A stretch of 64,000 nt of DNA, taken from positions 222,170 to 286,169 of the forward strand of contig JAGRKE010000015.1 in NCBI GenBank assembly GCA_020442385.1, given 5' to 3'. The DNA comes from Alphaproteobacteria bacterium (GTDB taxonomy: Bacteria; Pseudomonadota; Alphaproteobacteria; Micavibrionales; Micavibrionaceae). This document shows, in pieces, positions 38,193 to 45,628 of the stretch (its first letter is position 1; every line of letters begins with the position of its first letter). Below the pieces are notes generated by a model. It was not told where the DNA came from. It ran no database searches and saw only the letters and a list, made by a program, of their open reading frames with translations. The position numbers were made by a program, and so were the translations under genes.

Positions 38193-38679
38193 AAAAGGTG
38201 AAGGCGGGGGTGTCGCCCTCTGCGGCGTGGCGGTCCTCGGCCGCGATCGTCCATTCATCCCAGTCAAATTCGGGAAAAAACGTATCGCCATCATACTCCT
38301 TGTGCACCACGGTCAGGTAAATGCGATCAACCAAAGCCATGCTTTGTTTGTAAATTTCCCCGCCACCAATAACGAAGACTTCGTTTTGACCTTCTTTTTG
38401 TGCAGTGTTTTTTGCCAATTCGATGGCCTCTTCCAAAGAATGCACCGTAACGGCTTCAGCGTGCTGGAAATCGCCGCGCGTGATTACAATGTGCATCCGT
38501 CCCTTTAGAACGCCGGGCAGAGATTCAAAGGTTTTACGCCCCATAATCATCGGCTTGCCCATTGTGGTGCGTTTGAAATGCTTGAAATCTTCGGGAATAT
38601 GCCACAAAAGCTCGTTATCCTTACCGATCGCGCGGTTTTCGGCCATGGCAGATATCGAAGAGAGTTTTATTTTGCTCAT
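38173..38679 (-). CDS. folA: Dihydrofolate reductase
   Basis: A 168-residue enzyme that reduces dihydrofolate with NADPH. The start MSKIKLSSISAMAENRAIGKDNELLWHIPEDF contains the substrate loop with the WHIP motif, and FKRTTMGKPMIMGRKTFESLP is the cofactor loop. FVIGGGEIYKQSM and the final YDGDTFFPEFDW fit well. The ATG at 38679 is preferred over an upstream TTG that adds five residues. It is divergent from folB with 23 bp between the starts. Together with thyA (39077-39871) it closes the folate cycle around dTMP synthesis. Confidence 0.95.
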   Translation of the reverse strand: MSKIKLSSISAMAENRAIGKDNELLWHIPEDFKHFKRTTMGKPMIMGRKTFESLPGVLKGRMHIVITRGDFQHAEAVTVHSLEEAIELAKNTAQKEGQNEVFVIGGGEIYKQSMALVDRIYLTVVHKEYDGDTFFPEFDWDEWTIAAEDRHAAEGDTPAFTFFTLERR

Positions 38680-38702
38680 GAACAGGTTATACAAGGCAGG
38701 AT

Positions 38703-39080
38703 ATGAGCACGCAAAGCACTATTTCCATTTTTGTTAAAGAGACGCGCGTAAATCTGCGCATCGGCTTGTGCGCGCATGAAAAGGAAGCGCCGCAGCCCGT
38801 GGATGTGAGCGTGGAGCTGTTTACCGATATATCGTATCTGTATGAAGCCGATCCAGAGAATATCATCGATTACGCGAAAATTCATGCGGCCGTAAAGGGC
38901 TGGGAAGCCCGCGATCACGTGGAGTTAATTGAAGAGTATTTGAAAGAGCTGTTGGAGCTCGGTTTTTCCTTCCCGCGCGTGTCAGCCGTGCGTGCCTCGA
39001 TCAGCAAACCTGCCATATTCGAAGACGCCGCGGGTGCGGGCCTTGAGGTTTACATGAATCGTCAGGACTGGAGCGCTTAA
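38703..39080 (+). CDS. folB: Dihydroneopterin aldolase-like protein
   Basis: A 125-residue T-fold protein that in folate synthesis converts dihydroneopterin to 6-hydroxymethyl-dihydropterin. The start [33 protein letters not shown] shows the family pattern, and [29 protein letters not shown] matches the helix with the active-site Glu. The early Glu/Lys pair and tail are less typical, so function is inferred. It is divergent from folA and overlaps thyA by 4 bp at the stops, in a folate/thymidylate cluster. Confidence 0.85.
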   Translation: MSTQSTISIFVKETRVNLRIGLCAHEKEAPQPVDVSVELFTDISYLYEADPENIIDYAKIHAAVKGWEARDHVELIEEYLKELLELGFSFPRVSAVRASISKPAIFEDAAGAGLEVYMNRQDWSA

Positions 39081-39871
39081 ACCGCAACGGGGGCTTTGAT
39101 GTGTGGGTGTGCTTCGTAGCCCACCAGCTCGAAATCTTCAAATTTAAAATCAAAAATATCCGTAACATGCGGGTTTAAATGCATCTCGGGCAGGGGCAAA
39201 GGCTGACGGCTGAGCTGCTCTTTGGTTTGCTCGATATGGTTTGAATATAGATGCGCATCGCCGAATGTGTGCACGAATTCACCGGGTTTCAGGCCACAAA
39301 CCTGCGCGATCATCATGGTCAGCAGGGCATAGCTGGCGATGTTGAACGGCACGCCCAGAAAAATATCCGCACTGCGCTGATACAGCTGGCAAGAAAGCTT
39401 GCCATCGGCCACATAAAACTGGAAGAAGGCATGGCAGGGCGGCAGCGCCATTTCGTCTACCACGCCAGGGTTAAAAGCCACAACCAGCAGGCGTCGGCTG
39501 TCGGGGTTGGATTTTATTTGTTCAACCACGTTTTTAAGTTGGTCAATTGTGCGCCCGTCAGCCGTTTTCCAGCTGCGCCATTGTTCGCCGTAAACCGGGC
39601 CTAAATCGCCGTTTTCATCGGCCCATTCGTCCCAAATGCGCACGCCGTTTTCTTTTAAGTATCCGATATTGGTGTCACCAGCGATAAACCACAGCAACTC
39701 ATGAATAATCGATTTCAGGTGGCATTTCTTCGTTGTCACGAGCGGAAAGCCCTTAGAGAGGTCAAAACGCATCTGGCGGCCGAAAACGCTTAATGTGCCT
39801 GTTCCGGTGCGGTCTTCCTTTTTTGTGCCGTTTTCCAGCACGTCGCGCATAAGGTCTAAATATTCTTTCAT
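39077..39871 (-). CDS. thyA: Thymidylate synthase
   Basis: A 264-residue enzyme, exactly the usual length, that methylates dUMP to dTMP with methylene-THF. Features include the Arg in [31 protein letters not shown], the nucleophile Cys in [12 protein letters not shown], the dUMP-binding [23 protein letters not shown] and the C-terminal IKAPVAV. It produces dihydrofolate that the neighbouring folA product regenerates. Between its ATG and the ssrA promoter (39946) are ~75 bp, including a TTTTAGAC/GTCTAAAA hairpin near 39908-39933. Confidence 0.96.
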   Translation of the reverse strand: MKEYLDLMRDVLENGTKKEDRTGTGTLSVFGRQMRFDLSKGFPLVTTKKCHLKSIIHELLWFIAGDTNIGYLKENGVRIWDEWADENGDLGPVYGEQWRSWKTADGRTIDQLKNVVEQIKSNPDSRRLLVVAFNPGVVDEMALPPCHAFFQFYVADGKLSCQLYQRSADIFLGVPFNIASYALLTMMIAQVCGLKPGEFVHTFGDAHLYSNHIEQTKEQLSRQPLPLPEMHLNPHVTDIFDFKFEDFELVGYEAHPHIKAPVAV

Positions 39872-39945
39872 GCCTTAAATATAGCGGGATTCGCCTGTTA
39901 GAACAGGTTTTTAGACTTTTTTACGTCTAAAACCCCCAGTTTTCT

Positions 39946-39974
39946 TTGAAAATTAGGGCGATGCGCACTATAAT
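39946..39974 (+). promoter_or_regulatory. ssrA promoter
   Basis: TTGAAA and TATAAT separated by exactly 17 bp, a near-consensus sigma-70 site, with a predicted start at about 39981, just upstream of the tmRNA acceptor piece. Confidence 0.8.
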
Positions 39975-39980
39975 AATAGG

Positions 39981-40338
39981 TGCAGGCTTGCCTGCTATGA
40001 CGCTAGTACGTGGCTGCGGAATAAGCGTTCGTGGACCCCGGGGCAGTACCGGGCAGCTCCACCACTTAAGGGCTTTTGACTATCAAGATATCTTAGGCGG
40101 CGGGGCTGAAACAGGATCGACACACGTGGTAAAGGCTTCTCGCGGCGTTCGGCAATCCGCCGTTACCGGATATTTTTGATAGTTGCAAACGACAACTCTC
40201 AGTTCGTAGCCGCTAACGATAACCTCGTTGGTGATGTTCGCATCGCTGCTTAATTAAGCAGTAGCGAAGCTACATTGAATTCCTTGCCCGTAACACGGTA
40301 AGGTGGGGCCGGGCGGCGCCTCGCAACAGAAGCCGCCC
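39981..40338 (+). ncRNA. ssrA: Two-piece (permuted) tmRNA
   Basis: The gene order is permuted. First comes the acceptor piece, with T-stem CCCGG/CCGGG and the encoded 3' end CAGCTCCACCA (to 40064). A ~37-base segment to be removed follows, and then the coding piece begins at 40102 with GGGGCTGAAACAGG. GGGGCTG of the coding piece pairs fully with CAGCTCC of the acceptor piece, including the G.U typical of tmRNA. This proves one molecule built from two pieces, the alphaproteobacterial arrangement. The tag reading frame lies at 40185-40253. tmRNA rescues stalled ribosomes and tags their products for ClpXP. The 5' end is inferred from the promoter. Confidence 0.93.
40185..40253 (+). other. ssrA: tmRNA proteolysis tag reading frame
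   Basis: In-frame codons from GCA encode ANDNSQFVAANDNLVGDVRI followed by Ala-Ala and TAA. The AND motif near the start and the IAA end fit known tags recognised by SspB and ClpX. The tag is longer than the 11 residues of E. coli, which is usual in this group. Confidence 0.85.
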
Positions 40339-40345
40339 ATTTTTT
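40311..40345 (+). terminator. ssrA terminator
   Basis: GGGCGGC pairs with GCCGCCC across a 14-base loop and is followed by ATTTTTT on the plus strand. Confidence 0.88.
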
Positions 40346-40502
40346 ATGCCCATCTTTTCCACAAGCCTATACAGACTTTATTCGCTCTTTGCTGGATTTG
40401 CGGAATCAATCTATGCGATTGATAAAGAGACAAAATATCCTGCCTTGTTTCTGTGCGGATTATCTGCCACATTCAAATAGAATTTTAACAAAGACCGTAT
40501 TC

Positions 40503-40997
40503 ATGAGCGACGAAGACGACGACATACTCCGTTACGATAAAATGGTTGAGAGCGCCCTGCGCGGTGTTGTCAAAAGCTCTATTGAAGAGGTTATGGCGCA
40601 TGGTTTGCCTGGTGATCATCATTTCTACATCACCTTTTTAACTGACTTTCCCGGTGTGGAAATTCCCGATTATCTGCATGACCGTTATCCCGGAGAGATG
40701 ACAATCGTATTGCAGTATCAATTCTCTGATTTGGCGGTGAATGATGAATTCCTTCAGGTGACGTTGTCTTTTAATAATGTGCCGGAGAAATTAAAGGTCC
40801 CACTTGCCTCGATCAGCATTTTTGCCGATCCTTCGGTCAATTTTGCCCTACAGTTCCAGCCACTGGGTGAGGTGTTTGATGAAAGCGATCTTATCGCTGC
40901 GCTGGAAGATGACGACGATGATCCCGATGGTGATGGATCAGGCGGCGGAGATAAAACCGGTGAGGTTGTCTCCCTCGATCAGTTTAGAAAGAAATAA
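40503..40997 (+). CDS. sspB: SspB-type ClpXP adaptor
   Basis: A 164-residue protein. In the family, SspB tethers ssrA-tagged proteins to ClpXP. DKMVESALRGVVKSSIEEVMAHGLPGDHHFYITFLT and VPLASISIFADPSVNFALQFQP mark the substrate-binding beta-barrel of the alpha-type protein. The middle is acidic and Gly-rich (DDDDDPDGDGSGG), and the tail ends VSLDQFRKK, the short C-terminal motif that docks on ClpX. The ATG at 40503 is chosen because the conserved part begins there; the frame is open upstream without family similarity. It sits 160 bp after ssrA, so the tag RNA and its adaptor are neighbours. Confidence 0.9.
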   Translation: MSDEDDDILRYDKMVESALRGVVKSSIEEVMAHGLPGDHHFYITFLTDFPGVEIPDYLHDRYPGEMTIVLQYQFSDLAVNDEFLQVTLSFNNVPEKLKVPLASISIFADPSVNFALQFQPLGEVFDESDLIAALEDDDDDPDGDGSGGGDKTGEVVSLDQFRKK

Positions 40998-41005
40998 AGT
41001 TTCCC

Positions 41006-41971
41006 ATGTTTTGGAATGATTCAATCGATCCGGCCATAGAACCGGCGAAGGTTTTGCTTAAACGCGGCGAATTTGTTGATGAAAACCGCCCGGATGAAAA
41101 CGGAAACGCGCGCGTAGTTCCTTTTAAAATTTATCATCCGGCTGACCACGATTTTGATCGTTTGCCGCTGATTGTCTGGTCTCATGGTTTCGGTGGAAAC
41201 CGGGACGGGGCCTCATTTCTCTCTCGCTATCTGGCTTCGCATGGATATGTTGTGGCCCATATCACGCATCACGGCACCGATAGCAGCCTGTGGGAGGGCA
41301 AGGATGGCCACCCTTGGGATATATTGCGCCAAGCCAAAGTCTCGCGCGAAACCACGCTCAATCGTTTTTATGATGTACCCTTCGCGCTGGATCAGATTAA
41401 GATTTGGACGCTGGAAACCCCGGAAATCGGCGATTTACTCGATTTTGAGAATATCGGCATGTCCGGTCATTCTTTTGGTGCGCTGACCACGCAGGTCATG
41501 GCCGGGATGATGATTCCCAATCAAGACGGCGATTTGATACGTCTGCGCGAGGAGCGCTTTAAGGCTGGCATTCTCTACAGCCCCGTTCCGATTGCGCATC
41601 TTAGCGATGCGCCGCCGGAAGATCTCTACGGCCCGATTGATATTCCGTTGCTGCACATGACCGGGACGCAGGACACCTCGCCGCTTGAGGGTTTTGATTA
41701 TGATTACCGTCTGGTTGTCTATGAATATACGCGCCACCCCGAGAAATATTTGCTGGTGAAGCAAGAGGGCGATCACATGGTCTATAACGGTACGCGCGGC
41801 AAGCTGGAGGTTAATCCGAACCGTGAACGTCACGAGGAAATCATAAAAATCGGCGCGCTGGCTTTTTGGGCTGCGCATCTCAAGAATGATGAAAAAGCGC
41901 GGGAATGGCTTTCCGAAGGTGGGTATGCGGACTATATCGGTGCGGATGGAAAATTTGAGGCGCAGGGCTGA
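41006..41971 (+). CDS. Alpha/beta-hydrolase, predicted dienelactone hydrolase/PAF-acetylhydrolase-like
   Basis: A 321-residue hydrolase of the PAF-acetylhydrolase/dienelactone type. The oxyanion HG motif appears in VWSHGFGGNRDGASFL, and the nucleophile Ser in GMSGHSFGALTTQ (~153) is at the standard elbow. Further Asp and His candidates are in LLHMTGTQDTSP and QEGDHMVYNG. It has no signal peptide, so it acts in the cytoplasm. It follows sspB by 8 bp and shares a TGATG stop/start with the ABC ATPase, so it is likely co-transcribed. Substrate unknown; it may act on a lipid or ester. Confidence 0.82.
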   Translation: MFWNDSIDPAIEPAKVLLKRGEFVDENRPDENGNARVVPFKIYHPADHDFDRLPLIVWSHGFGGNRDGASFLSRYLASHGYVVAHITHHGTDSSLWEGKDGHPWDILRQAKVSRETTLNRFYDVPFALDQIKIWTLETPEIGDLLDFENIGMSGHSFGALTTQVMAGMMIPNQDGDLIRLREERFKAGILYSPVPIAHLSDAPPEDLYGPIDIPLLHMTGTQDTSPLEGFDYDYRLVVYEYTRHPEKYLLVKQEGDHMVYNGTRGKLEVNPNRERHEEIIKIGALAFWAAHLKNDEKAREWLSEGGYADYIGADGKFEAQG

Positions 41972-42903
41972 TGGAAAACGCAATTGAAATAAAGGGATTG
42001 AACAAAACCTATAAGGCGCAGGGGAAAGCTCCGGCCAAAGTCGCGCTCAGTGATGTTGATCTGGAAATCCCAAAAGGCTCAATTTTCGGGCTTTTAGGTC
42101 CGAACGGGGCAGGGAAGTCGACCATTATCAACATCATGTCCGGCACGGTGTTTAAGACTTCAGGCAGTGTTAAAATCTGGGGCAATGATATTGATAAGGA
42201 TATCCGCACGGCCAAGACCGCGATTGGGATTGTGCCGCAGGAAATTAATCAGGACTGGTTTTTTACCCCCAAAGAAACGCTGGATTTACAAGCCGGGTAT
42301 TACGGCGTTCCGAAGAAAGAACGCCGCACGATGGATATTTTGCGCATGGTACAGCTCGAAGATAAGGCCGATGCCTATACGCGTATGCTCTCTGGCGGGA
42401 TGCGCAGGCGTTTGATGATTGCCAAAGCAATGGTGCATAACCCGCCGATTTTAGTGCTCGACGAGCCGACAGCCGGGGTGGATATTGAGCTGCGCCGCCA
42501 GCTTTGGGATAATGTACGGGCGCTGAATAAGCAGGGCGTGACCATTGTTCTGACCACCCATTATCTGGAAGAGGCGGAAGAGCTGTGTGATAAAATCGCG
42601 ATCATCAATCACGGTAAAATTATTACCTCTGCGGATAAGGAAGATTTACTAGGGCAGCTTGAGAATAAAGAAATCCGTTTCCGGCTCGACCGTACAATTG
42701 ACACAATCCCCGCCGCGCTGGAGCGGGCCGGAGCGCAAAAAGAGGGGCGGCGCACGATTATGGTGCGCTACAGCCCGTCTGAGCAAACTGTAGGCGAATT
42801 TATCGAGGCCATTCAGGCCGATGGCTATGGCATTAGTGACATTTCCACTGATGAAAGCGATCTGGAAGATGTGTTCCTGCAGCTGACCAGCAGTGCGTCT
42901 TAA
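41971..42903 (+). CDS. ABC-2-type exporter ATPase
   Basis: A 310-residue ATPase with Walker A GPNGAGKSTII, signature LSGGMRRRLMIAKAM, Walker B ILVLDEPTAGVD and the H-loop in LTTHYLEEAEEL. The fold and residues ~225-310 (a small C-terminal domain, DISTDESDLEDVFLQL) fit the drug/polysaccharide exporter group, which needs a separate permease. No ABC-2 permease gene follows: tRNA-Arg begins 51 bp later. The partner must lie elsewhere, or have been lost. The ATG overlaps the hydrolase stop. Confidence 0.9.
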   Translation: MENAIEIKGLNKTYKAQGKAPAKVALSDVDLEIPKGSIFGLLGPNGAGKSTIINIMSGTVFKTSGSVKIWGNDIDKDIRTAKTAIGIVPQEINQDWFFTPKETLDLQAGYYGVPKKERRTMDILRMVQLEDKADAYTRMLSGGMRRRLMIAKAMVHNPPILVLDEPTAGVDIELRRQLWDNVRALNKQGVTIVLTTHYLEEAEELCDKIAIINHGKIITSADKEDLLGQLENKEIRFRLDRTIDTIPAALERAGAQKEGRRTIMVRYSPSEQTVGEFIEAIQADGYGISDISTDESDLEDVFLQLTSSAS

Positions 42904-42954
42904 TTTGCTTTGCGCTTCTCTTTTCTTTTTGTTATCAGGTATGATCTTTTTTAA

Positions 42955-43030
42955 GCGCCCGTAGCTCAGGGGATAGAGCACTGGTTTCCGGAGCCAGGTG
43001 TCGCAGGTTCGAATCCTGCCGGGCGCGCCA
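42955..43030 (+). tRNA. tRNA-Arg (anticodon CCG)
   Basis: A 76-base cloverleaf: acceptor GCGCCCG pairs with CGGGCGC, then discriminator G and encoded CCA. Anticodon stem CTGGT/GCCAG encloses the loop TTCCGGA, so the anticodon is CCG, which reads CGG arginine codons. The D arm has AGCTCAGGGGATAGAGC and the T arm GCAGGTTCGAATCCTGC. Confidence 0.97.
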
Positions 43031-43031
43031 T

Positions 43032-43069
43032 AAAAAAAGCTGGTTCTTTTGTAGAAACCAGCTTTTTTT
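43032..43069 (+). terminator. Terminator after tRNA-Arg
   Basis: AAAAAAAGCTGGTT pairs with AACCAGCTTTTTTT around a short loop, ending in seven T. The mirrored A-run on the other side lets it also end the convergent chemoreceptor gene at 43087. Confidence 0.85.
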
Positions 43070-43086
43070 GTATCTTTCTAAAGGGA

Positions 43087-44622
43087 TTACATTGCTCGAA
43101 CACCTTTAAGGAATTCCATCACGCGGCTTTGCAAATCTTCTGAGCGCTGCGAGAGATCCTTGGCAACTTCCAGCATGGTTGAAGAGGCTTGTCCTGTCTC
43201 ATTCGAGGCCGTTTGCACGCCCGCAATATTCGAGGCCACTTCTTTGGTCGCGGCGGATTGTTCTTCAACCGCGCCGGAGATTGTGGTGCTGATCTCGCTG
43301 ACCTGTCCGATTACATCGGTGATCTTCTTGATTGCTTCGGCGGTTGAGCGGCTGACATCCTGAATGCCGGCAATTTGCGCTTCGATTTCCTCGGTCGCTT
43401 TCGCGGTTTCAGAGGCCAGAGCCTTGACCTCAGTCGCAACAACCGCGAAGCCTTTACCGGCTTCGCCAGCGCGGGCGGCTTCGATCGTCGCGTTCAGAGC
43501 CAGCAAGTTCGTTTGATCGGCGATGTCGGAAATAATCGCAGTTACTTCTCCAATTTTTGTTGCCGCTTCTACTAGACCGTTGACCAGCGCCTCAGATTTT
43601 TTTGCCTCATCAACCGCGTCGTCGACAATACGCACTGAATTGCTGACCTGACTTGAAATCTCGTTTACAGAAGCCGACAGCTCTTCGGTTGCTGCGGCTA
43701 CGGTGTTGGATTGGTTGCTGGTTTCCTCAGCCGCCGCGGCCAGATTTTGCGCTGTTCCCTGCATTTCGGTGGCCGAAGAGGCCACTGTTTGCACCAAGGA
43801 TTGTACGTTGGTTTCAAAATCGTCGGCCAGTGCACGGTTTTCTGTTTTACGCGGTGTTAAGTCGATAGCAAATTTAGTAACCTTGAAAGGGTTGCCTTTC
43901 ATATCGAATACGGGGTTGTAGGAAGCTTCGATCCATACTTCTTTTCCGCCTTTACCGACGCGTTTATATTGCGCGGCTTGGAATTCGCCGCGGTTAAGGG
44001 CGGCCCAGAAATCTTTATATTCCTGGCTCGAAGCGTAAGCAGAATCTGCAAACATGCTGTGGTGCTTGCCTTTAATTTCATCAAGGCTGTAGCCCATAAC
44101 ATCGAGGAAGTTTTTGTTGGCATCAATAATTGTGCCGTCCATTTCAAAATGAATGACCGCTTGCGATCTGTTCATGGCCTCGACTTGTCCGGCATTATCA
44201 AGAATTTCGGTATCGGACCATTCGACAACGGTTCCGATACGTTCATTTTTTTCATTATGTAGCGGGCTGGCGATCAGGCCGAAAATTTGTCCGCCAACAG
44301 TAATGCTGGTTTTAAATCCTTCGGGCAAATCTTGCAGCAAATTGCGCTGGTATTTCGGATCTTTATGGAAGATATCGACGTTCGAACCAATCAGCGTGTT
44401 CATGTTAAAGCCCGGCAGGTCTTTTTGAATGTTTTTTTCTGCAGCGCTGAGGAATGTGTTCAACGATTTGTTGATATAGATGATATTGTGGTCATCATCG
44501 GCAATCATGACGTTTGTGGTGATAATGTCCAAAGCGGCTTTAATAAGCTCTAAATTTCCCTTTAAAGCGCCGGATTTCTTCGACCCAAAATTCAGTATAT
44601 TTGCTGCAGTGCTGCGAGACAT
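43087..44622 (-). CDS. Soluble PAS-containing methyl-accepting chemotaxis protein
   Basis: A 511-residue chemoreceptor with no transmembrane segment. Two PAS-like domains lie at ~30-145 and ~155-265 ([24 protein letters not shown] is the second start). The signalling hairpin shows [20 protein letters not shown] and [22 protein letters not shown], the family's most conserved tip. The ATG at 44622 follows GGAGGGCAG; a longer frame from 44670 lacks similarity. It probably senses redox or ligand signals in the cytoplasm via the PAS domains and acts on CheA. No che gene is in the window; a lone FlgC-like protein is. Confidence 0.9.
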   Translation of the reverse strand: MSRSTAANILNFGSKKSGALKGNLELIKAALDIITTNVMIADDDHNIIYINKSLNTFLSAAEKNIQKDLPGFNMNTLIGSNVDIFHKDPKYQRNLLQDLPEGFKTSITVGGQIFGLIASPLHNEKNERIGTVVEWSDTEILDNAGQVEAMNRSQAVIHFEMDGTIIDANKNFLDVMGYSLDEIKGKHHSMFADSAYASSQEYKDFWAALNRGEFQAAQYKRVGKGGKEVWIEASYNPVFDMKGNPFKVTKFAIDLTPRKTENRALADDFETNVQSLVQTVASSATEMQGTAQNLAAAAEETSNQSNTVAAATEELSASVNEISSQVSNSVRIVDDAVDEAKKSEALVNGLVEAATKIGEVTAIISDIADQTNLLALNATIEAARAGEAGKGFAVVATEVKALASETAKATEEIEAQIAGIQDVSRSTAEAIKKITDVIGQVSEISTTISGAVEEQSAATKEVASNIAGVQTASNETGQASSTMLEVAKDLSQRSEDLQSRVMEFLKGVRAM

Positions 44623-44854
44623 TCTGCCCTCCTTTAAAATTAATACAGATGGCCACAAGCAAACGTGCATAGCTGCAGCCTGAAAAATTCTAGCTATAGT
44701 TGTAAACGCAGTGAGGTACTAGATTAACCTTCATTCTATACGACAGAAGATTAAAAAGAAATTATTCGAATAGACTTTTTTGAAAAATTGATACAGACGC
44801 ATGCAAAGTAGCTTTGTTTTATAAGATTCCGTAAAGAATAAATGCTTACATAAT

Positions 44855-44885
44855 AAAAAACGACCCAACTTAGTGCGGGTCGTTT
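44855..44885 (-). terminator. Terminator after the 110-residue orphan
   Basis: On the minus strand ACGACCC pairs with GGGTCGT around a ten-base loop, followed by six T, 17 bp after the stop of the gene at 44903. Confidence 0.85.
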
Positions 44886-44902
44886 GTTCTGTTATATATT
44901 TT

Positions 44903-45235
44903 TTATTGAATCGGAGTTCTTACATTCAAAGGATTATTCTTGAAGTAATTCTCTATTTTTGAATCAAGATGCTTTTGGAACGATATTCCCTCTTGTGCAA
45001 AATTGCGAAGAGCGGGTTCTTTTGCGCTTGTGAAACGTTTTGTCACGGGAACGGGTTGCCCAACCATATCTTTCGGGATCATGACCAGCGTTTTATCTGC
45101 ACAAGCTTTTGTGAAGCTATCGCCACGAACCTCCTTGTAAACATGCCTTGTTGAAACTGGTCGGGATAAATCACCACTACCGTACTCGTTGAAAACAACG
45201 ACTATTGCAGGAACTTTTTCTTCGTTTGTACTCAT
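44903..45235 (-). CDS. Hypothetical protein, 110 residues
   Basis: A short soluble protein, not recognised. It starts MSTNEEKVPAIVVVFNEYGSG and has no signal peptide or membrane segment. A Lys/Arg-rich middle (TRHVYKEVRGDSF) contains one Cys. GGAGA lies 9 bases upstream of the ATG, and a terminator follows, so it is a single-gene unit. It is bordered by AT-rich non-coding DNA on both sides, which fits recent acquisition. No function can be assigned from the sequence. Confidence 0.6.
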   Translation of the reverse strand: MSTNEEKVPAIVVVFNEYGSGDLSRPVSTRHVYKEVRGDSFTKACADKTLVMIPKDMVGQPVPVTKRFTSAKEPALRNFAQEGISFQKHLDSKIENYFKNNPLNVRTPIQ

Positions 45236-45628
45236 TTAAATGTCTCCGTTTTTTCTCTGTGGTATCTCGTTAATACAAAAATAGAGGGCATTTTGTCAAG
45301 AAAAAGCGACTCAAAATCCACAAAAAAGCTATTGAATTGAGCACGCTAGCTATAAATGATAGCAAAACATGCAAAAAATACTTGTATTTGTCATATCCCG
45401 CATGCTAGTAATGACATAATTAATGTCCATTGAGGTATAGATTATGTGATTTTCCGTTTCTGCGGGCGCGCTTCCATCCCGATTTTTCCCCCACACAAAA
45501 AGAGGCGTTGGGGCGCTCCCACAAAAACGGAAAAGATACGCGAAGCGGTTTAGATAAGAGTACTGCGTACGGAAGCCAGTCTTGTTTTGTAACAAGACTG
45601 GTTTTCTTATATGGGGTTGTTGTAGGAT
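45236..45628. other. 393-bp non-coding stretch with perfect hairpin
   Basis: No gene is supported. At 45576-45601 an 11-bp perfect stem (CCAGTCTTGTT/AACAAGACTGG) with a four-base loop is followed by TTTTC on the plus strand. It lies after the giant fibre gene's stop on the minus strand, where a T-run is lacking, so it may be a weak bidirectional terminator. AT-rich and GC-rich patches alternate; nothing else is recognisable. Confidence 0.5.
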
